Position numbers and translations under genes: made by a program. Below, piece after piece: positions 34,801-42,098 of a stretch of 64,000 nucleotides of DNA. The notes below the pieces were generated by a model. It saw nothing but the letters and a program-made list of their open reading frames with translations, was not told the origin of the DNA and did no database searches. The stretch spans positions 62,001-126,000 of the forward strand of contig CAMAQF010000001.1 in assembly GCA_945860265.1 (NCBI GenBank). Direction: 5' to 3'. This DNA is from Emticicia agri. Lineage in GTDB: Bacteria; Bacteroidota; Bacteroidia; Cytophagales; Spirosomataceae. Numbering within the stretch: position 1 is the stretch's first letter; every line of letters begins with the position of its first letter.

Positions 34801-35571
34801 AAATTGATGTTTATTACGTAGTCGCGAAATCCAAATAATGATATAAACACCGAAAAATAGAATACTTAAAGCCAACAAAAAAAGTGTATTGGTTGGGATA
34901 TTAGGCGAATTGATTTTTTCGATTTGTGGCGGAATAATGGTCAACAAATATTTGCCATTTTCGTCGTTGATATTATAAAGACTTTTATTATTCGGCTGCT
35001 TAGTAATCTCTTTTGGCTCGGTAATGAAAACCTCGTGATCATAGCCATTTTTGAGATAGTCATTTTCATTCCGAAACTTTCGATAAAGATTTATCAAAGA
35101 GAATATTTCAAATTTTGCTCCTCCAAAATTAAATGCAACTGAATTAGTGATGTACTTACCGTTATCAGCATACAATAAACTGGTTTGCTCTCCTTTCGTT
35201 AACTGCTGATAATCAGGCACATATCGATGATCAGACCAATAAACTAACTGCTCATTACGAAAAACAAAATATGGATAAAACTTAGTAGTCTCAAAGTTAA
35301 AAAAAGTATTTCCCGAAGATTTTTGGTACAGCATAGCCACATTTTCCAGCTCATTTTTCGAGGTGAGTATTTTCGATTTCACCCTACTTCGAATTGAAGA
35401 TATATAATGTTGCTCTGAAGCACCAGGGGCATCTTTCTCAAAAATGAAAAAAATTAATGCCGCAACTCCAAATATAAATACCGAAACAATTAGGAAAATA
35501 TGTTTTTTAATAAACTCCAATGCTTTTTTAAATAAAATATTACCATTTATATTTATCGAAAACCATGCCAA
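31807..35571 (-). CDS. Large NtrY-like membrane sensor histidine kinase
   Basis: 1254 aa. Order: N-terminal helix (IFLIVSVFIFGVAALIFF), a ~190-aa extracytoplasmic domain, a block of seven or so membrane helices (residues ~230-500), a second ~250-aa extracytoplasmic region, helices near 745-830, a third sensor-like region, then a helix, HAMP (LNKTSLDKLNERLEWNSDDEIGIL), HisKA with the phospho-acceptor His in VAHEIKNPLTPMKLSIQQLQ, and HATPase_c (NLIINGIQSVPKEKR, DNGSGIPENI, GSGLGLAMARRGVEH). No response regulator is adjacent. Signal unknown. The length is unusual: standard NtrY proteins are about 700-750 aa. Confidence 0.88.
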   Translation of the reverse strand: MAWFSININGNILFKKALEFIKKHIFLIVSVFIFGVAALIFFIFEKDAPGASEQHYISSIRSRVKSKILTSKNELENVAMLYQKSSGNTFFNFETTKFYPYFVFRNEQLVYWSDHRYVPDYQQLTKGEQTSLLYADNGKYITNSVAFNFGGAKFEIFSLINLYRKFRNENDYLKNGYDHEVFITEPKEITKQPNNKSLYNINDENGKYLLTIIPPQIEKINSPNIPTNTLFLLALSILFFGVYIIIWISRLRNKHQFGRAFILLMFYLFFVRLIMLANGIPFIFYESSLFNPKFLTVSELAPSLGDVLLNAIVIFILVVYLVQSFYRSTLYYKLIKAPKVFQNILSVILVIIAILHTFISYRNLCNIYEKSQFSLDLSLSISFSALKIATLSFYLLLSGIFFLVLHLSSSLFLRINKNTKYGILKWLIGLLIGLIIITILDQFSWIYLLTGIYFLVIYRYKYPRFLYSFKYKTTIYFFTGAFVFALIAMNVIRTEGPKKDHFDKHNFGQKYLAENDLLGEGLLTKVVKTIEQDTAIRQAVKRQTLAREQTQQLIKSKHLDLYFDRYDTEVLVFDSDGNSLEITEGSKNLSFYEESFKQPGYKTANPSIFFINDVGNNFIKQYLTFIPIYENSSLVGYVVLDLKLRDEFAHSVYPELLLDKKFTQTPDTKNYSYAIYDKANRLIFSSGSYNYVRKLPTSLLSDSTLYEKGIEFNDFKHVGKIGQNGRKIVISSKYEVWQILFSNFSFLFLLSVLFIIIVMILYAICYGLKNLNVNFATKIQLYINAAFLLPLLLVIIITLSVIDSTFISNQEKGYLDNTKNITFTVQLQLESFIQKRMSRAFLEQEINDLARDTKLDINIYNLDGKLDLTTRPLVYEYGLLSNFINPAAYSRIIEEKENEVLLAESLGSLNYKTAYMSIKGHDTKPIGVIGIPFFDAKPTLDRQVTDVVASILSIFAWLFLILLILSYFASNILIHPLRLVAQKLNKTSLDKLNERLEWNSDDEIGILMREYNKMLKKLEESKVVLSMSEKQTAWREMAKQVAHEIKNPLTPMKLSIQQLQRTIVVDNLKTKERIANALNSLTEQIDNISEIANSFSEFAEMPVPRNEVFDLVPLIQKLADLYAEDERISFNAYIKEKEAWVVGDRQFMSRVITNLIINGIQSVPKEKRAIINLRLYRNEDDNIAIIEIQDNGSGIPENIRQRVFIPNFTTEVGGSGLGLAMARRGVEHAGGNIWFETETDRGTTFFIDLPLAIR

Positions 35572-35690
35572 AAACTATTGACTATCAGCAATTAAGAGTA
35601 TTCAGTTATTAATCGGTAACATTCCTACAAATAGAAAAACCTCTATTGACTGCCAACCATAGCTGCGATATGATATTGACAGTGGGATAC

Positions 35691-35972
35691 CTAATTGTAA
35701 TTTTCAATCGTAAAACCAATTCCTGATTCGGTTTCGGTATAATCAATTCTTACACCTATTAAATACATCAAATGCCGTTTATCTATCAGCACCTTCACAC
35801 CCTCTACCTCGTAAAGTTCATCGTTTTCGGTTGCTTTATCAAGTCCCAAAAGATAAGTTGCAGAACAAGCTCCACCCTTCAAACCTACCCTTAGAGCGTA
35901 GTCGTCGGGAATTTGTGAAGAATTGAGACTTTTTAATATTTCCTTGCGTGCTACTTCAGAAAAAGTTACCAT
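35691..35972 (-). CDS. IscA/HesB-family protein lacking the C-terminal CxC
   Basis: 93 aa. The A-type Fe-S carrier fold is clear: the LRVGLKGGACSATYLLGLD strand has the first conserved Cys, and KVLIDKRHLMYLIGVRIDY matches the middle. The expected C-terminal CGCG pair is missing; the protein ends GIGFTIENYN. So it may not hold a cluster in the usual way, though such shortened forms occur. A promoter with a full -7 element lies almost on its start codon, which suggests a leaderless mRNA. Confidence 0.85.
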   Translation of the reverse strand: MVTFSEVARKEILKSLNSSQIPDDYALRVGLKGGACSATYLLGLDKATENDELYEVEGVKVLIDKRHLMYLIGVRIDYTETESGIGFTIENYN

Positions 35973-35976
35973 AATG

Positions 35977-36009
35977 CAAATATAGATATGATTTAATAGA
36001 TTTTACAAA
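35977..36009 (-). promoter_or_regulatory. Promoter of the IscA-like gene
   Basis: On the - strand: TTTG (36006-36009), 21-base spacer, TATATTTG (35977-35984). The -7 element ends 4 bases before the ATG, so transcription should start at or near the start codon. Confidence 0.6.
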
Positions 36010-36045
36010 CGGTTCACGTTGCGATACCGGATTATTCAAGAAAGA

Positions 36046-36077
36046 TTTTGAAGCACCATTTGCTTATCTTACTTTTG
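36046..36077 (+). promoter_or_regulatory. Promoter of the 177-aa gene
   Basis: TTTTG (36046-36050), 19-base spacer, TACTTTTG (36070-36077), a full match to the Bacteroidota consensus. The start codon at 36099 follows 21 bases later after an A-rich leader. Confidence 0.6.
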
Positions 36078-36098
36078 TGAGGAATAAAAACAATAATA

Positions 36099-36632
36099 AT
36101 GCAACCTATCATCGAATTACTTAAAATATTGATTCCTGCGGCAGCCGTTCTTTACGGGATGTACCTTACGATTCAGACTATTCTTCAAAAACAATTTGAG
36201 CAGAAAGAACTGGACATTAAAGTAAAAACTATCGAAATCACAACTCCTATTCGCTTACAAGCCTATGAACGTATGTCACTTTTTTTGGAGCGAATTACAC
36301 CTGCAAATTTGCTTATCAGACTCGGCAGCCCAGATCTACAAGCCATTGATTATCAACGAGTATTATTACAAGAAATCAGAGAAGAATTTAATCATAACCT
36401 TGCTCAGCAGATTTATATTTCGCACGAAACTTGGGAAAAGACTCGAACTGCTATGAATGATGTTGTGACTTTGATAAATACATCAGCCTCCGAAATTTCG
36501 TCCGATTCAACTTCGATCAATCTATCAAAAAAAATATTTGAAAAGGTAATAAGCGAAAACAAACAGCCTACCATCGAAGCCCTAAAAGCACTTAAGCAAG
36601 AAGCCCAAAAGATGTTTGATTTTTCGGTATAA
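36099..36632 (+). CDS. Membrane-anchored helical protein of unknown function
   Basis: 177 aa. One N-terminal membrane helix (LLKILIPAAAVLYGMYLTIQ) followed by a mostly helical cytoplasmic domain (QKELDIKVKTIEITTPIRLQ, AYERMSLFLERITPANLLIR). The pattern LQAYERM.LFLERI.P is one I associate with a conserved Bacteroidota protein, but I cannot give it a function. Own promoter; followed 79 bases later by a thioredoxin gene. Confidence 0.75.
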   Translation: MQPIIELLKILIPAAAVLYGMYLTIQTILQKQFEQKELDIKVKTIEITTPIRLQAYERMSLFLERITPANLLIRLGSPDLQAIDYQRVLLQEIREEFNHNLAQQIYISHETWEKTRTAMNDVVTLINTSASEISSDSTSINLSKKIFEKVISENKQPTIEALKALKQEAQKMFDFSV

Positions 36633-36710
36633 TTTTTGCTAATTAGTTTTGTCATAAACCTTCAATAATAAGCATTTATGCAAAATCGTTTTAGGATAAA
36701 AATTACAGAA

Positions 36711-37268
36711 ATGAAGAAAATATACCTTTTCATAGCATTAATTAGCTTATCGGGTAATAGTTTTGCTCAACAAAGAACAGCTTCGGCAAAAAAAGAAGTT
36801 GAGTGGCTCACGATTCAAGAAGCATACAACCGTACCCAAAAAGAGCCTCGCAAAACAATCGTCGATGTATATACTGCTTGGTGTGGTTGGTGTAAAGTAA
36901 TGGATAGAGAAACATATACAAACCCCGAAGTGATAGATTATGTAAATAATAATTTCTACATGGTAAAACTTGATGCTGAGTCGAAACAAGATATAACTAT
37001 CGGAAACACCAAATATACTTTCGATGCCAATAATGGAGCAAATCAAGTAGCAGTTGCTCTTTTACAAGGTAAAATGAGCTATCCAACTACCGTTTTTTTG
37101 GATGCTCAGTATAATATGATTCAGCCTTTGCCAGGATACTTAAATGCTAAAACATTTCACGAAATAGTGACTTATTTGGGTGGAGATTATAACAAAAAAG
37201 AGCCTTTTGAGCAATACAAAATAGGAACTTACAAAGAAGTTTTTAAGAATATCTTACCAAAGCTTTGA
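36711..37268 (+). CDS. Secreted thioredoxin-fold protein (WCGWCK)
   Basis: 185 aa from the ATG at 36711, which begins a signal peptide (MKKIYLFIALISLSGNSFAQ); an in-frame ATG at 36678 is less likely. Thioredoxin_7-type domain with active site YTAWCGWCKVMDRETYTNPE and cis-Pro segment MSYPTTVFLDAQ. The CGWC centre suggests a periplasmic disulfide reductase or isomerase rather than a general thioredoxin. Convergent with a second thioredoxin-like gene; partners unknown. Confidence 0.85.
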   Translation: MKKIYLFIALISLSGNSFAQQRTASAKKEVEWLTIQEAYNRTQKEPRKTIVDVYTAWCGWCKVMDRETYTNPEVIDYVNNNFYMVKLDAESKQDITIGNTKYTFDANNGANQVAVALLQGKMSYPTTVFLDAQYNMIQPLPGYLNAKTFHEIVTYLGGDYNKKEPFEQYKIGTYKEVFKNILPKL

Positions 37269-37288
37269 TTGATTGTGATACAAAGAAA

Positions 37289-37324
37289 AAGCCCAACTCT
37301 CCTATCAGAAAGTTGGGCTTTTTT
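37289..37324. terminator. Terminator after the CGWC thioredoxin gene
   Basis: AAGCCCAACT (37289-37298) with AGTTGGGCTT (37311-37320), then TTTTTT. The A-run on the left gives a T-run for the opposite strand. Confidence 0.8.
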
Positions 37325-37485
37325 ATGTTTCATGGACTGCCTTGTTTGTTTGAATTTGGCAACGAGATATTTATTCCAAGCAAGTGATGTTAATGGTTTT
37401 TAGTTTTATGGTTGATTTCAAATTGACAAGAGCAAAAATACCTGATTCATTAGGAGTTTTTACGTAATTTGAGGCATTAACTAAA

Positions 37486-37905
37486 CTACTTAGTGGCTCG
37501 ACTAAGCACAAAATTAGCTTCTTGAACCAACCCTTCGGGCGACTGTGTTCCTTCAATTCGGTGAATAACCTTGCCGTCAGGGGCAATATATAAATACGTA
37601 GGAAATGAATCTACTCGGCAAATAATACCAACGCTTACGCCTTCAAACGAATCGCCATCAACTTTATAGTTCAGAAAAGTTTTATTAAATTTCTCGCCTA
37701 CAAGAGCATCTTGGAATGTATTTTCATACATCCATTTGCAAGGCCCACACCAAGCCGCATAAATGTCAATAAAAATAAGTTTATTTTGCTTATTTGCTTC
37801 ATTCAAAATCTTCGACCTTGAGACTTCTTTAAACTTAATACCCTTATCATCAGACGCATACGATGAAAAAGATAGTATGATCAGTAAGTATAAGATTTTA
37901 TTCAT
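37486..37905 (-). CDS. Secreted thioredoxin-like protein (CGPC)
   Basis: 139 aa from the ATG at 37905 (MNKILYLLIILSFSSYAS signal peptide); another ATG lies 15 bases upstream. Thioredoxin_7-like domain with IDIYAAWCGPCKWMYENTFQ and cis-Pro region VDSFPTYLYIAPDGK. The canonical CGPC centre and export signal suggest a periplasmic reductant. Converges on the CGWC paralogue with a shared terminator region between. 37325-37485 holds nothing I can identify. Confidence 0.85.
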   Translation of the reverse strand: MNKILYLLIILSFSSYASDDKGIKFKEVSRSKILNEANKQNKLIFIDIYAAWCGPCKWMYENTFQDALVGEKFNKTFLNYKVDGDSFEGVSVGIICRVDSFPTYLYIAPDGKVIHRIEGTQSPEGLVQEANFVLSRATK

Positions 37906-38100
37906 CGCTCTGTTTATCAATAAATGTCAAAATTTCTTTTTTAGCATCCTTTTGCTTTAATTTCCAGCAAAAATCATACGAATATCTACATTCCAAAAAA
38001 ACTTCTGCTATTTTTAGGAATATTTTCTATTGAATTTTGTTTAATAAGCATTGGGCGAACCAAGCGACGGTCACATCTTGAAAGATTTTTACATTACTTC

Positions 38101-39324
38101 ATGACAACAACTAAAATTAAAAATAAAAATTATTATCAAGAGCTTTGGAACTCAGCTAAAAATCTGGCTTTCCCAACGGCAATTTGGCGGCTACCCCGTC
38201 AATCTGAAAAGCATTTCTTGACTTCTTTTGAAACAACCCCTCAACTAACAAAAATAGATTTTGAAGAACTAGGTGCTGGTTTTGCTTTTTCTCCTTTTGT
38301 CAATCCTAATGGAGATAAAACTTTTTTCTTAAAAGCTGACCTTCATTATATTTTTAATGGAAAGGATTCAACTAAAAACGAATATTTTAAAGAAGTCGTT
38401 TCACCTTCGTCACTTAATCCACACTTTATTGGGTTAATTAGAGGTAAAAATCAATCGTTAAATTCTGTTTCGACTAATAATCCTTCAAGCAAGCAAACAA
38501 CCAAACAAGAATTTATAGATTTAGTCGAAAAAGGAATCTCTGAAATTGAAAGTGGAGTATTTCAGAAAGTCGTGCTTTCTCGTACCAAACAGATAATATT
38601 ACCTGCCGATTTTGATGCTATTCACATATTCGATAAACTTTGCGAAACTTATAGTTCGGCGTTTATTTCAGCAGTTTCAATGCCACATTTGGGAGTTGTC
38701 TGGATGGGTGCTTCACCCGAAACACTCGTTAGTCAAGACTCAGCAGGAATTTTCCGCACGATGGCACTAGCTGGCACGCAATCGGCTTATGATTCAGATG
38801 GGAACTTAATTAAGCCATCAGAAGCCTTGTGGCGACAAAAAGAGATAGAAGAGCAATCATTTGTGACGAGGTATATTATTAATTGTCTGAAAAAAATCAG
38901 AGTCAGAGAATTTGAGGAAGAAGGGCCAAAAACAGTAATTGCGGGTAATCTGATGCACCTTCGCACAGATATAATAATTGATACGGTAGCTATCAATTTT
39001 TCGCAACTGGCAACGGTCATGCTTGATTTACTACACCCAACCTCAGCAGTGTGCGGAATGCCAAAATTACCAGCTACTGAGTTTATTCTAAAAAATGAAG
39101 GCTATAACCGTGATTTCTTTAGTGGATTTCTCGGCCCCGTAAATATACAATCAAGCGAAGGGCAGGTTGAATCTCATATTTTTGTTAACTTACGTACGAT
39201 GAAAATCGAGAAAAATATAGCAACGCTGTACGCAGGTTGCGGAATCACGACTGATTCAAACCCAGAAAAAGAATGGAACGAAACTGAAATGAAAACGCAA
39301 ACGCTCGGTAGAGTAATTAGTTAA
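38101..39324 (+). CDS. menF: Isochorismate synthase (chorismate-binding enzyme)
   Basis: 407 aa. Chorismate-binding fold with SGVFQKVVLSRTKQI, GASPETLVSQDSAG, MALAGTQSAYD, WRQKEIEEQSFVTRYI, LLHPTSAVCGMPK and YNRDFFSGFLGPVN. The catalytic and magnesium-binding acidic residues of the MenF/EntC group fall in these motifs. It makes isochorismate, the first step to menaquinone (or a siderophore). No other men genes are within the window. The 5' region 37906-38100 is AT-rich with no clear promoter match. Confidence 0.88.
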   Translation: MTTTKIKNKNYYQELWNSAKNLAFPTAIWRLPRQSEKHFLTSFETTPQLTKIDFEELGAGFAFSPFVNPNGDKTFFLKADLHYIFNGKDSTKNEYFKEVVSPSSLNPHFIGLIRGKNQSLNSVSTNNPSSKQTTKQEFIDLVEKGISEIESGVFQKVVLSRTKQIILPADFDAIHIFDKLCETYSSAFISAVSMPHLGVVWMGASPETLVSQDSAGIFRTMALAGTQSAYDSDGNLIKPSEALWRQKEIEEQSFVTRYIINCLKKIRVREFEEEGPKTVIAGNLMHLRTDIIIDTVAINFSQLATVMLDLLHPTSAVCGMPKLPATEFILKNEGYNRDFFSGFLGPVNIQSSEGQVESHIFVNLRTMKIEKNIATLYAGCGITTDSNPEKEWNETEMKTQTLGRVIS

Positions 39325-39344
39325 CATAAATGTCAATAAGAAGT

Positions 39345-40706
39345 CTATTTAAAATAATTTGGATAACGAGTAAATCTCAGGCCTACAGTAAAATCAAGTC
39401 GGCTCAAATCGATTGGCGAAATTAATTTTACCGCACCACCGCCTGCACCAAAATCTATTGTACGCATTTTTCCATAGCTATACCCAGCCTCCAAACTCAA
39501 GATAATATCACGTCCTGTGATGTCATTTCCTAGTAAAAAATCAATACCAAGCGTTGCTGAAGCACCAAAATCCATTCCTTTGAAAGTATAATTGGAGCTA
39601 TTATAGGAGCCTTTATCCTTATAAAAATAAACACCTGGCGAAAGACCCAATACCACCATTGTTTTGAAATCAACATTTTTGCGATAATAAAATACTGGAC
39701 CTACATACTTTATTGAACGTATATTTGAAATACTTCCCATATCGGGTTTATTCAAAATTTCATTAATGAAAACTATATTATTTGCTTTGTTTTTAGCTTG
39801 AAAATTATTAAACATTAGGCCAAAGCCCACATTATCTACTGGAAAATAAGATATGTCAGCCCCCCAAGTATACCCGCGAAGAAGTTTTTCTTGATACAAG
39901 CCATAAGCATTTGAAGTGGGTATTTTAGCTAACATATTACCTAAACCACCCTTAACACCCAATCTATATTTAAGAAAATTAGTAAACTCATTAGCTGCCT
40001 TGGGAGCAGCCATCGGTATAAGCACTTTTTCCTCTTTTTTAGCAACTTTTTCCTCTTTTTGTGAAGTCACCTTATTTACATTTGTTGAAATCGTTGAGTT
40101 TTCTTTAGGCTTGGTCTTTTCAGTAGTCCTTTCTACTTTCGCTGATTCCTTTTTAAATGAAGATTCTTTTGCCATTGATTTTTCTTTAGTTACTGCTATT
40201 TCATTCTTTTTATCGCTTTTCTTCGGTTCGGTCTTTGCTAATATTGGTTCGCTTCTATGAGTATCGACTTGCTGTTTGGCCACGGAATTTTCTTCTCTTG
40301 CTCCAACCAATCCATCCGGTAATTTGTTTCCTTTCGTTACGATATCGCTTGAATAAAAATTATATTTAAACTCAGATACTAGGTTTTTGAAGATTTCACT
40401 TCTAAGTACTTTACCACTTGGCGAAAGATAGGCATATACAAAACGATTGGAAGTTTCGTTTAAAATTCGGCAACGGATTTTCTCTCCCGCTTGGGTAATA
40501 ATCTGGTCACGCTGCCCAAAAGACTGAGAAATAGAAAAGCCAAAAACAAAGAAAAGTACAATTATTATTTTTTTTAATTTATTGTTTGAAAGGTAATTTT
40601 TTGAGATGAAAATTTCCCCAACAAAATCTTCAGCATGCTGATGTGAAGTGTTGGCTTCGAGAAATTCTCTGACGTACAAACAAAAATTACAAGTAAGGTC
40701 AAACAT
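39345..40706 (-). CDS. Outer-membrane beta-barrel protein with Lys/Glu linker
   Basis: 453 aa. The only ATG in frame is at 40706, giving 43 residues (MFDLTCNFCLYVREFLEANT...) before an apparent signal helix (IIIVLFFVFGFSISQSFGQ), which is odd; a non-ATG start nearer the helix is possible. The first mature part (QIITQAGEKIRCRILNETSN) is a beta domain common in Bacteroidota. A low-complexity Lys/Glu/Ser linker covers residues ~140-235 (KKSDKKNEIAVTKEKSMAKE). The last ~200 residues alternate in beta-barrel fashion (GYTWGADISYFPVDNVGFGL) and end RLDFTVGLRFTRYPNYFK. Probably a porin-like surface protein. Confidence 0.7.
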   Translation of the reverse strand: MFDLTCNFCLYVREFLEANTSHQHAEDFVGEIFISKNYLSNNKLKKIIIVLFFVFGFSISQSFGQRDQIITQAGEKIRCRILNETSNRFVYAYLSPSGKVLRSEIFKNLVSEFKYNFYSSDIVTKGNKLPDGLVGAREENSVAKQQVDTHRSEPILAKTEPKKSDKKNEIAVTKEKSMAKESSFKKESAKVERTTEKTKPKENSTISTNVNKVTSQKEEKVAKKEEKVLIPMAAPKAANEFTNFLKYRLGVKGGLGNMLAKIPTSNAYGLYQEKLLRGYTWGADISYFPVDNVGFGLMFNNFQAKNKANNIVFINEILNKPDMGSISNIRSIKYVGPVFYYRKNVDFKTMVVLGLSPGVYFYKDKGSYNSSNYTFKGMDFGASATLGIDFLLGNDITGRDIILSLEAGYSYGKMRTIDFGAGGGAVKLISPIDLSRLDFTVGLRFTRYPNYFK

Positions 40707-41051
40707 TTTTTCTATGATTTTATTTATTTATCATACACACCGCTGCAAAAATGATACCGAAAAAATAATATACAATTAAGACAGCTTAAGTATCTAAATA
40801 TCAGATGTTTGCAATTTTAAAATTGAACAAAACTAGCTGCATAGTTTTTGTAAAAATTGTGTTCAAAACGATTTAAATAAAATTTTATTTTTAATATTAA
40901 CAAACCATTAACTATTTTTTTATTTCAAATATCTTGACACGAATCATTATTTTTATTTATCTTTCGGAGTCAAAAGATAATTCTTCAAAATTAAAATACA
41001 AAATATACAATATGGCATAAGGCTCTACGTTAACTAAATTGAAATACTGAA
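40707..41051. other. 345-base divergent intergenic gap
   Basis: Very AT-rich divergent region between the outer-membrane protein gene and the ECF sigma gene. Candidate elements are weak: TTGACA at 40934 and TATCTTTCG at 40968 are too far apart for the Bacteroidota consensus. No ORF or hairpin stands out. Confidence 0.4.
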
Positions 41052-41657
41052 ATGGGAAAAATCCAAGTTAATGACAGTGAGCTTGTTACATTGTATATCC
41101 GTGGCAATGAAAAAGCCTTTGCTACCCTTGTTCAACGTTACAAATCAAAAGTATATACCACGATTTACCTCGTTGTGAAAGACCAATATGTAGCCGAAGA
41201 CTTGCTACAAGATACATTTATCAAAGCAATTGAGGTTTTACGTAATGGACGATACAACGAAGAAGGAAAATTTCTTCCGTGGATACTACGAATCGCTCAC
41301 AATCTTGCGATAGACTATTTCCGTAGAGAGAAACGCTACCCGACCGTAGTGTTTGAAGACGGAAGTAATGTGTTTAATTCACTCGAATTTGCCGAAGATT
41401 CTATCGAATCAATGCAAATCAAGCGTGAATCTCACGAACACTTGCGTGATTTAATCAAACGATTACCCGACCAGCAGCGTGAGGTTTTGGTGATGCGTCA
41501 TTATGATGACATGTCGTTCCAAGAAATTGCAAATTCAACTGGCGTGAGTATCAACACGGCGTTAGGGAGAATGCGTTATGCTCTTATCAATCTTAGAAAA
41601 ATGATGGGAAAATCAGCGTACGCTTATGACACAAACCTTTACCAGCACACAGAATGA
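41052..41657 (+). CDS. ECF-type RNA polymerase sigma factor
   Basis: 201 aa. Sigma region 2 shows YIRGNEKAFATLVQRYKSKV and YVAEDLLQDTFIKAIE, with FLPWILRIAHNLAIDYFRRE for the -10 reader; region 4 shows RLPDQQREVLVMRHYDDMSF and QEIANSTGVSINTALGRMRY. Closest in pattern to RpoE/SigW-like ECF factors. A FecR-type anti-sigma gene does not follow; instead the last 32 bases overlap the start of a 78-aa gene, a likely regulatory partner. Confidence 0.92.
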   Translation: MGKIQVNDSELVTLYIRGNEKAFATLVQRYKSKVYTTIYLVVKDQYVAEDLLQDTFIKAIEVLRNGRYNEEGKFLPWILRIAHNLAIDYFRREKRYPTVVFEDGSNVFNSLEFAEDSIESMQIKRESHEHLRDLIKRLPDQQREVLVMRHYDDMSFQEIANSTGVSINTALGRMRYALINLRKMMGKSAYAYDTNLYQHTE

Positions 41658-41862
41658 TGTAGTTCGTTATTTGTATAATGAAACATCAAACCAAGAAAAC
41701 ATTTACGTAGAAGCAGCTCTTCTTTATGATGAAGAGTTGCTCAATTTCTACCTTGACTGTGCCGATTTAAAATCGGGCATGGACAAAATTCAACTTTCGC
41801 CATCAAAATTGGCGGTTGACAGAATCCTCAGCTTTTCAAGAAATTACAAGCCTAAGATTTAA
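41626..41862 (+). CDS. Small soluble protein coupled to the ECF sigma factor
   Basis: 78 aa, starts at an ATG inside the sigma gene in another frame (32-base overlap). No membrane helix; acidic and probably helical (ENIYVEAALLYDEELLNFYL, LSPSKLAVDRILSFSRNYK). I recall similar short proteins following sigma genes in Bacteroidota but no named family. A cytoplasmic anti-sigma or sigma-modulating role is plausible from the tight coupling. Its stop codon lies in the loop of a terminator. Confidence 0.75.
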   Translation: MTQTFTSTQNDVVRYLYNETSNQENIYVEAALLYDEELLNFYLDCADLKSGMDKIQLSPSKLAVDRILSFSRNYKPKI

Positions 41863-41878
41863 TCTTGGGCTTTTTTTA
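41848..41878 (+). terminator. Terminator overlapping the 78-aa gene stop
   Basis: AAGCCTAAGAT (41848-41858) and ATCTTGGGCTT (41862-41872), with one mismatched pair, then TTTTTTT. The loop is only TTA, inside the TAA stop. Confidence 0.75.
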
Positions 41879-42098
41879 TGCTTGAAATTCTTCTCCGTTT
41901 GTTTCATACCTAACGGCATGAAAGCCATGTTTCAAGAATTTACATATTTATATTGAAACTTGATGGATTTTTATTTGGCTTAATATCGAATAAATAGGCA
42001 TATTTGCATTTTATTTGATAAAGAAAAGTCCCCTAGTTATTTGAATATTAATTCTTTATCTATCAAAAAAGCCAACCCAGAACTCAGAACTATTATTA

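Noticed and set aside
37371-37586. 71-aa ORF on the - strand
   Set aside because: Mostly overlaps the thioredoxin gene in another frame; no protein features.
40934-40976. Consensus promoter for the ECF sigma gene (TTGACA and TATCTTTCG)
   Set aside because: Spacing is 31 bases instead of 19-21 and the -7 box lacks the final TTTG.
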